Source: an uncultured Paracoccaceae bacterium (lineage in GTDB: Bacteria > Pseudomonadota > Alphaproteobacteria > Rhodobacterales > Rhodobacteraceae). From it: DNA of 64,000 bases. Position 1 is the first letter of the stretch. Every line of letters begins with the position of its first letter. The stretch lies in NCBI GenBank assembly GCA_947503925.1, contig CANNFQ010000004.1, positions 1 through 64,000 on the forward strand, written 5' to 3'. Positions 60,175-64,000 of the stretch are shown here, piece by piece. Position numbers and translations under genes: made by a program. Below the pieces are notes generated by a model. That model made no database searches. It had not been told where the DNA came from and saw nothing but the letters and a program-made list of their open reading frames with translations.

Positions 60175-61535
60175 TCTGCGCGATCTCCGTCTTTATTGAC
60201 CCATCGTAGCAAGAAAAGACCCATCAAGAAAAGGATGATCACAGGTAAAAAGCCCAATTGCACATTGCCGGTCATATAAGTGAAGAGGCTGATCGATGCC
60301 GGGGCCAGAAATGCGGTGGCCTTGCCGGATAGGGCGAACAGGCCAAACGCCTCTGCTGGACGGTCAGGATGGGTGTGGCGGACCATCATGGACCGTGACG
60401 CGGTGTAAACCGACCCACCCGCACCACCGATCAGGACCCCGCAGGTGTAAAAGATGATATCAGGCAGTGCTGATCCTTCGGCCAATGGGATGCCAAAAAT
60501 CTGTTCGCGGGACATGCCAACAATGACAGTGGACACCAGGATCAGGACCCAAACCATGGCGCGGATCACCGGTTTCGGGCCAAAGCGTTGGTCCGCCATG
60601 CCAGACAGCCATGTGGTGATGGCAGCGGCAATTGCAGCGACAATGCCAAAAACGCCGATTTCAACCGTACTCCAATCCAGCACCAGCCGGGCGTAAATCC
60701 CGCCAAAAGCATAAAGGGCGTTCAGCGCATCGCGGTAAAACATCGACCCGACCAGAAAATTCAGCAGGCTCTTGCGGTGGGCAACACCTTTTAGCGTGGT
60801 CCACAATTCGCCAGTTACAGCGCGCAGCTTGGTGGATTTGCCCTTGTTCTTGGGATCGTCACGGACCCACATAAAGAATGGGATGATGAAAATCACATAC
60901 CAGATGCCGATAAAGGGGCCGACTGACCGAGTGCCTTCGCGCATCTCGGGGTCAAGGCTGAACAGCGGCGGATTGCCCAACAGGGTCACGCCCTGATCAT
61001 TCTCGGCCATCAAAAGCAGCATGAAAAACAGGGCCAACACGCCGCCCCAATACCCAAACGCTGCGCCGGAGCCCGAAATCCGACCGACATCCTCATCATC
61101 GCCCAGCGATGGCAGGATCGCATTCACGAAATTCAAGGCGCTCTCGGCAGCGAAGAACCCCACATAGAAGACGATCAGCATCAAAAACAGGGACGAGCCA
61201 TCCGGCGTCAGCCCCCATAACATGCAGGCGGCGGCGACATAGATGATCGAAAAGAACGCGATCCATGGGATTTTGCGACCTGAATTATCAGCAAACGCAC
61301 CCAGAAACGGGGCGGTAAAGGCAATCATCAACCCCGCAACTGTCTGCCCGGCGGACCAGATCGATTGCGCCTGCGCCTTGGCCGCATTGCTTTCCATGCC
61401 CAAACCCAGATAATACTCAGCCGCGACAGCTGCGAAATAAGGGCCAAAAATGAAGGTCAGGCCAAGCGTGTAAAAGGGCTGCGACGCCCAATCAAAGGCC
61501 ATCCAGCCCCAAACCCGTTTCTTGCTGACTGCCAT
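60162..61535 (-). CDS. MFS transporter, UMF1 family
   Basis: Start at ATG 61533-61535 (MAVSKKRVWGWMAFDWASQPFYTLGLTFIFGPYF); 457 aa. The opening WGWMAFDWASQPF and the layout of about 12 helices are characteristic of the UMF1 (Atg22-like) branch of the major facilitator superfamily. The substrate is unknown; yeast Atg22 exports amino acids from the vacuole. It lies between the thioesterase and mepA on the same strand. Confidence 0.85.
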   Translation of the reverse strand: MAVSKKRVWGWMAFDWASQPFYTLGLTFIFGPYFAAVAAEYYLGLGMESNAAKAQAQSIWSAGQTVAGLMIAFTAPFLGAFADNSGRKIPWIAFFSIIYVAAACMLWGLTPDGSSLFLMLIVFYVGFFAAESALNFVNAILPSLGDDEDVGRISGSGAAFGYWGGVLALFFMLLLMAENDQGVTLLGNPPLFSLDPEMREGTRSVGPFIGIWYVIFIIPFFMWVRDDPKNKGKSTKLRAVTGELWTTLKGVAHRKSLLNFLVGSMFYRDALNALYAFGGIYARLVLDWSTVEIGVFGIVAAIAAAITTWLSGMADQRFGPKPVIRAMVWVLILVSTVIVGMSREQIFGIPLAEGSALPDIIFYTCGVLIGGAGGSVYTASRSMMVRHTHPDRPAEAFGLFALSGKATAFLAPASISLFTYMTGNVQLGFLPVIILFLMGLFLLRWVNKDGDRAEWSA

Positions 61536-61601
61536 TTGCCTGTCCCTGCTTTTCTTTGGACTGATCAAACACTGTGAAGGCAGGGGATGGCAAGCGGTGG
61601 T

Positions 61602-62144
61602 TTAGGCGGCGCCGTGATCCAGCGGCGGCCATGGCCGCGTTGCATCAGCGTCAATCCATTCTCGAACCCAGTCGGGCAGGGTTGGTTGGGGCACATCCTG
61701 ATCAATCGCGGCGAGCAGGCGATCAGGCCGCACAAGGCCGTTCTTATCCGTCAACGCGGAGCGATAAAGCGCCTGCACCGCGCAGTCCTCTCCAATCCAG
61801 ATCGACTGATCAAGATACATGAACTTGTCGTCCCAGCCGACTGATTTGCTGACGACCCGGAATTTCACAAATGGGCGGATGCGTTTGCGATAACGCACCG
61901 ACACGCCCGCCATGGTCAGACCCCAGCTCTGTTTTCGCAGAACTGCCATCAGCCCAACCCGATAGGCCAGCGCGGTGCGGCCCAGATCAAGGATGGTCAG
62001 GATGCGGCCATTGTTCATCTCCATGAACAGGTCGATATCCTGTGGCCAGCAACGGTGATACGACACATGCGTGCCAAGCAAGGGTATTGGGTCTGCCTTG
62101 CGTGACAAAACAATTTCCTTGGCCAGTCGGATCAGCGGATACAT
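61602..62144 (-). CDS. Thioesterase-family protein (hot-dog fold)
   Basis: A 180-aa protein with the 4-hydroxybenzoyl-CoA-thioesterase-like pattern: the YHRCWPQDIDLFMEMNNGRILTILDLGR segment with the catalytic Asp/Asn region, RYRKRIRPFVKF and VGWDDKFMYLDQSIW. It is close to THEM6-like acyl-CoA thioesterases. It heads the minus-strand run with UMF1 and mepA. A perfect dyad (62185) lies 41 bp upstream of its start. Confidence 0.85.
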   Translation of the reverse strand: MYPLIRLAKEIVLSRKADPIPLLGTHVSYHRCWPQDIDLFMEMNNGRILTILDLGRTALAYRVGLMAVLRKQSWGLTMAGVSVRYRKRIRPFVKFRVVSKSVGWDDKFMYLDQSIWIGEDCAVQALYRSALTDKNGLVRPDRLLAAIDQDVPQPTLPDWVREWIDADATRPWPPLDHGAA

Positions 62145-62184
62145 CAGGGCTGCCTTTTATCGTTCCCGCGCTAGTTGAGAGAAG

Positions 62185-62200
62185 TTGACGTGAACGTCAA
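62185..62200. promoter_or_regulatory. LiuR-like inverted repeat upstream of the thioesterase gene
   Basis: TTGACGT-GA-ACGTCAA is a perfect 7-bp inverted repeat with a 2-bp centre. It resembles the TTTACGT/TTGACGT-N2-ACGTAAA sites I recall for MerR-type LiuR regulators of fatty-acid and branched-chain amino-acid degradation. It lies 41 bp before the thioesterase start and 82 bp before yggT. Confidence 0.6.
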
Positions 62201-62281
62201 TCTTTACCTCACGGAAAGGCGGGGCTTGCCCGTACGGGTCAGAACACCTAGGTGATATGGGACGAAATAATAGGCGCGACC

Positions 62282-62569
62282 ATGGCATCCATCATTCAAA
62301 TCTTGTTGCTGATCATCGGTGTAGTCCGGTTTTTTGTGATTGCCCATTTCATCATGAGCTGGCTGATCCGGTTCGAAGTGCTGAACGTGCGGCAGGAATT
62401 CGTGGGGCAGGTCTGGTACATGCTGCAACGCATTCTGGAACCCATCTATAGCCGTGTCCGCCGCGTCATGCCTGATCTGGGCGGGATCGACCTGTCGCCA
62501 ATTGTTGTGCTGATCGGTTTGGAAATCCTGCGCATCCTGATCCTCAACAATCTGGGTGCTTTCGCCTAG
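62282..62569 (+). CDS. YggT family membrane protein
   Basis: Start ATG 62282, 95 aa; the ORF-track GTG adds ten residues. Two hydrophobic regions flank RFEVLNVRQEFVGQVWYMLQRILEPIYSRVRRVMP and PDLGGIDLSPIVVLIGLEILR, the YggT family signature. Such proteins are linked to osmotic or ion homeostasis and cell-division sites, with no firm activity. Monocistronic by position. Confidence 0.9.
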   Translation: MASIIQILLLIIGVVRFFVIAHFIMSWLIRFEVLNVRQEFVGQVWYMLQRILEPIYSRVRRVMPDLGGIDLSPIVVLIGLEILRILILNNLGAFA

Positions 62570-62704
62570 GGCCTCGTGATCCTGTTTTTGCCGATCTGAA
62601 ATTCAGTTTCTGCCAAATGGTTGCGGCGTCGCGGAAATTCCTCAAAACTAGCCTTAACGGGGCAACAGGCGGTTCATAAACCGCCAGAAAGAAGGAGTTT
62701 ACCC

Positions 62705-63106
62705 ATGGGCCTATTCAACCTGACCAAAACAGGCATCGCTGTCGTGCTCTGTGCGCAACTGGTTCTGGCCACCACGGCTGTCACCATGGCGCAGGCCGAA
62801 ATGCTGGGTACGGATGTCGCGATATCAAAATATGCGCAGCATCAGGACCGGGCATTCCTGATGGACGAATTGCAGCGCGCGGATATCCAGGCCGAAATCA
62901 CACGCCTTGGCGTTGACCCGGCAGAGGCAGAGGCCCGGCTGGCTGCCCTGACCGATGCAGAGGTCGCCAGCATCATGGTGCAGATGGAAAAGGACAACGT
63001 CGGGGCTGACATCGTCGGTACATTGTTCACCATCTTTGTGATCCTTCTGGTGACGGATATCCTGTGCCTGACGCGGATCTTCAACTTTACCCGTTGCGTG
63101 CGCTAA
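62705..63106 (+). CDS. PA2779-family small membrane protein
   Basis: Start ATG 62705 (MGLFNLTKTGIAVVLCAQLVL) behind AAAGGAGTTTACCC; 133 aa. An N-terminal signal/anchor is followed by a helical part ending RLGVDPAEAEARLAALTDAEVASI, then a C-terminal membrane helix (IVGTLFTIFVILLVTDILCLTRIF). This is the pattern of PA2779-like proteins, which occur with a PA2778-type cysteine peptidase, as here. Function unknown. Confidence 0.85.
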   Translation: MGLFNLTKTGIAVVLCAQLVLATTAVTMAQAEMLGTDVAISKYAQHQDRAFLMDELQRADIQAEITRLGVDPAEAEARLAALTDAEVASIMVQMEKDNVGADIVGTLFTIFVILLVTDILCLTRIFNFTRCVR

Positions 63107-63909
63107 TTGTCATATTGGCGCTGGGCTGGCTGACAGCCTGCGCCGCACCGTTTGATCCTGATGAACGGCTGATCGTCGACGTACCCACACGGGCGGCCGT
63201 GGTCGGCGTGCCGCTGATCCAGCAAGAGGCTTTTTATTGCGGCCCGACATCTATCGCTATGGTCATGCAATGGTCGGGGCATGATGTGACGCAAGAGGAC
63301 ATCGCCACACTCGCCTTCAGCCCCGGGGCGGGCGGTACCTATCTGGCCGACATGATTGGCAGCGCGCGGCGACAAGGGCAGTTGGCGGTCGAGATCAACA
63401 ATTTTGACGCGCTCTTGGGTGAACTGACGGCAGGCCATCCGGTGATTGTCTTCCAGAACCTCGGCTTGGGCATCGCGCCCGTGTGGCACTATGGCGTCGT
63501 GACCGGCTACGATCTGCAAAAGGATGAGGTTTACCTGAATTCCGGGCAATTGAAACAAATGGTCATGCCCTTTGCCTTGTTCGAACGGACATGGCGACGG
63601 GGGGATTTCTGGGGTCTCGTGGTGCTGCCACCTGACGATCTGCCCGCAACGGCAACTGAAACGGCGGTCCTGAACGCGGCAGCGGCGCTTGAACGGGTGG
63701 AGCAATACCAAGCGGCGGAAACGCTTTATGAAACCGGAGCGGCGCGGTGGCCGGAAAACTGGCTATGGCAGTTCGGATTAGGGAACGCACGCTACGCGCA
63801 AGGGGACCTGCTTGGCGCGCGCTGGGCGCTGAGGCAAGCCAGACGCACGGCACCGAACATCCCCGAAATCAGGGCAAATCTGGAACATGTCGAAAATGAA
63901 CTGTCCTAG
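63094..63909 (+). CDS. PA2778-family cysteine peptidase with TPR tail
   Basis: The ORF track starts at GTG 63064; TTG 63094 gives RALIVILALGWLTAC, a proper lipoprotein signal, and is preferred (271 aa). The C39-like peptidase domain has the Cys in QQEAFYCGPTSIAMVMQWSG and the His in VWHYGVVTGYD, with the Asn/Asp region VYLNSG. A short TPR pair follows (RVEQYQAAETLYETGAARWPENWLWQFGLGNARYAQG). It overlaps PA2779 by 13 bp. Likely processes or anchors a secreted partner together with that protein. Confidence 0.85.
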   Translation: MRALIVILALGWLTACAAPFDPDERLIVDVPTRAAVVGVPLIQQEAFYCGPTSIAMVMQWSGHDVTQEDIATLAFSPGAGGTYLADMIGSARRQGQLAVEINNFDALLGELTAGHPVIVFQNLGLGIAPVWHYGVVTGYDLQKDEVYLNSGQLKQMVMPFALFERTWRRGDFWGLVVLPPDDLPATATETAVLNAAAALERVEQYQAAETLYETGAARWPENWLWQFGLGNARYAQGDLLGARWALRQARRTAPNIPEIRANLEHVENELS

Positions 63910-64000
63910 TTCCTCGAAGGGGGCTGATAATCCAAACTCGGCATCTGCCGTCGGTGCGGCAAGACGGTTGTCTTTGGCTCAACGGCCTTCTCCGGATTGA

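Noticed and set aside
1-64000. CRISPR arrays, prophage genes or complete insertion sequences
   Set aside because: No regularly spaced repeats, phage structural genes or transposase ORFs were seen; only element ends and one MITE.

Overview
The window looks like chromosomal DNA from a marine-type alphaproteobacterium of the Rhodobacterales (Roseobacter group). The evidence is the gene families present (HemY with a C-terminal zinc ribbon, COG4223 mitofilin-like protein, DUF2853, TRAP transporters, HyuA/HyuB, PA2779/PA2778 pair), the moderately high GC content, the GGGAGGA-type ribosome binding sites and the palindromic intergenic repeats. Genus cannot be decided from the sequence alone. All assignments rest on reading motifs by eye; no database search was run.

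Layout. 1-1000: the end of an IS5-like element that has cut off the 5' half of a DUF6339-type gene, a tRNA-Thr(CGT) and a decayed tRNA-like relic. 1.0-12.8 kb: housekeeping genes (hemY-like, mitofilin-like, hemD; divergent tsaD-gpsA-yciI-EVE; DUF1761, DUF2853, extensin-like, ahcY; HD hydrolase, GNAT, LysR). 12.9-18.8 kb: an operon of hydantoinase/oxoprolinase subunits, a FAD-dependent oxidase and a uronate-dehydrogenase-like reductase, next to the LysR gene. 19.1-22.6 kb: a small membrane protein, then a large TPR lipoprotein and a polyprenyl-phosphate sugar transferase, probably for exopolysaccharide. 23.4-37.4 kb: a cyclitol/sugar locus with an ABC transporter, a LacI regulator, two Gfo/Idh/MocA dehydrogenases flanking an IolE-like protein, and divergent iolD-iolC-iolB-iolJ-iolG. 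The same LacI-type palindrome lies upstream of the transporter and between the two divergent catabolic operons. 37.4-37.7 kb: a complete 268-bp MITE with 26-bp perfect terminal inverted repeats. 37.7-44.2 kb: a DctB/DctD-like two-component system followed by a DctPQM TRAP transporter; the DctD-like protein has no GAFTGA loop. 44.2-48.6 kb: ROK repressor and a divergent frcBCA fructose-type ABC transporter.

48.6-53.7 kb: EEP-family lipoprotein, an ECF sigma/anti-sigma pair, a LacI regulator divergent from a phytanoyl-CoA-dioxygenase-like gene, and arfB. 53.8-56.4 kb: a compact operon of an NrtR-like degenerate Nudix regulator, a soluble SPFH/band-7 protein and a diverged NAD-kinase-like protein. 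This is the best candidate in the window for an under-described system. 56.5-64.0 kb: a TbpB-like surface lipoprotein, a short structured transcript unit with a 17-nt 16S-3'-end-like Shine-Dalgarno region, a YhhQ-type queuosine-precursor transporter, an esterase-like/phytase-family protein, mepA, a UMF1-type MFS transporter, a thioesterase preceded by a LiuR-like palindrome, YggT, and the PA2779/PA2778 pair.

How the genes work together. The two sugar ABC systems and the TRAP system each begin with a binding protein followed by an intercistronic hairpin, a layout expected to give more binding protein than membrane subunits. The shared operator ties the first ABC transporter to the inositol genes. 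The mobile-element ends at 61, 37392-37659 and 51011 share one terminal sequence, so a single element family has repeatedly inserted at gene boundaries here.
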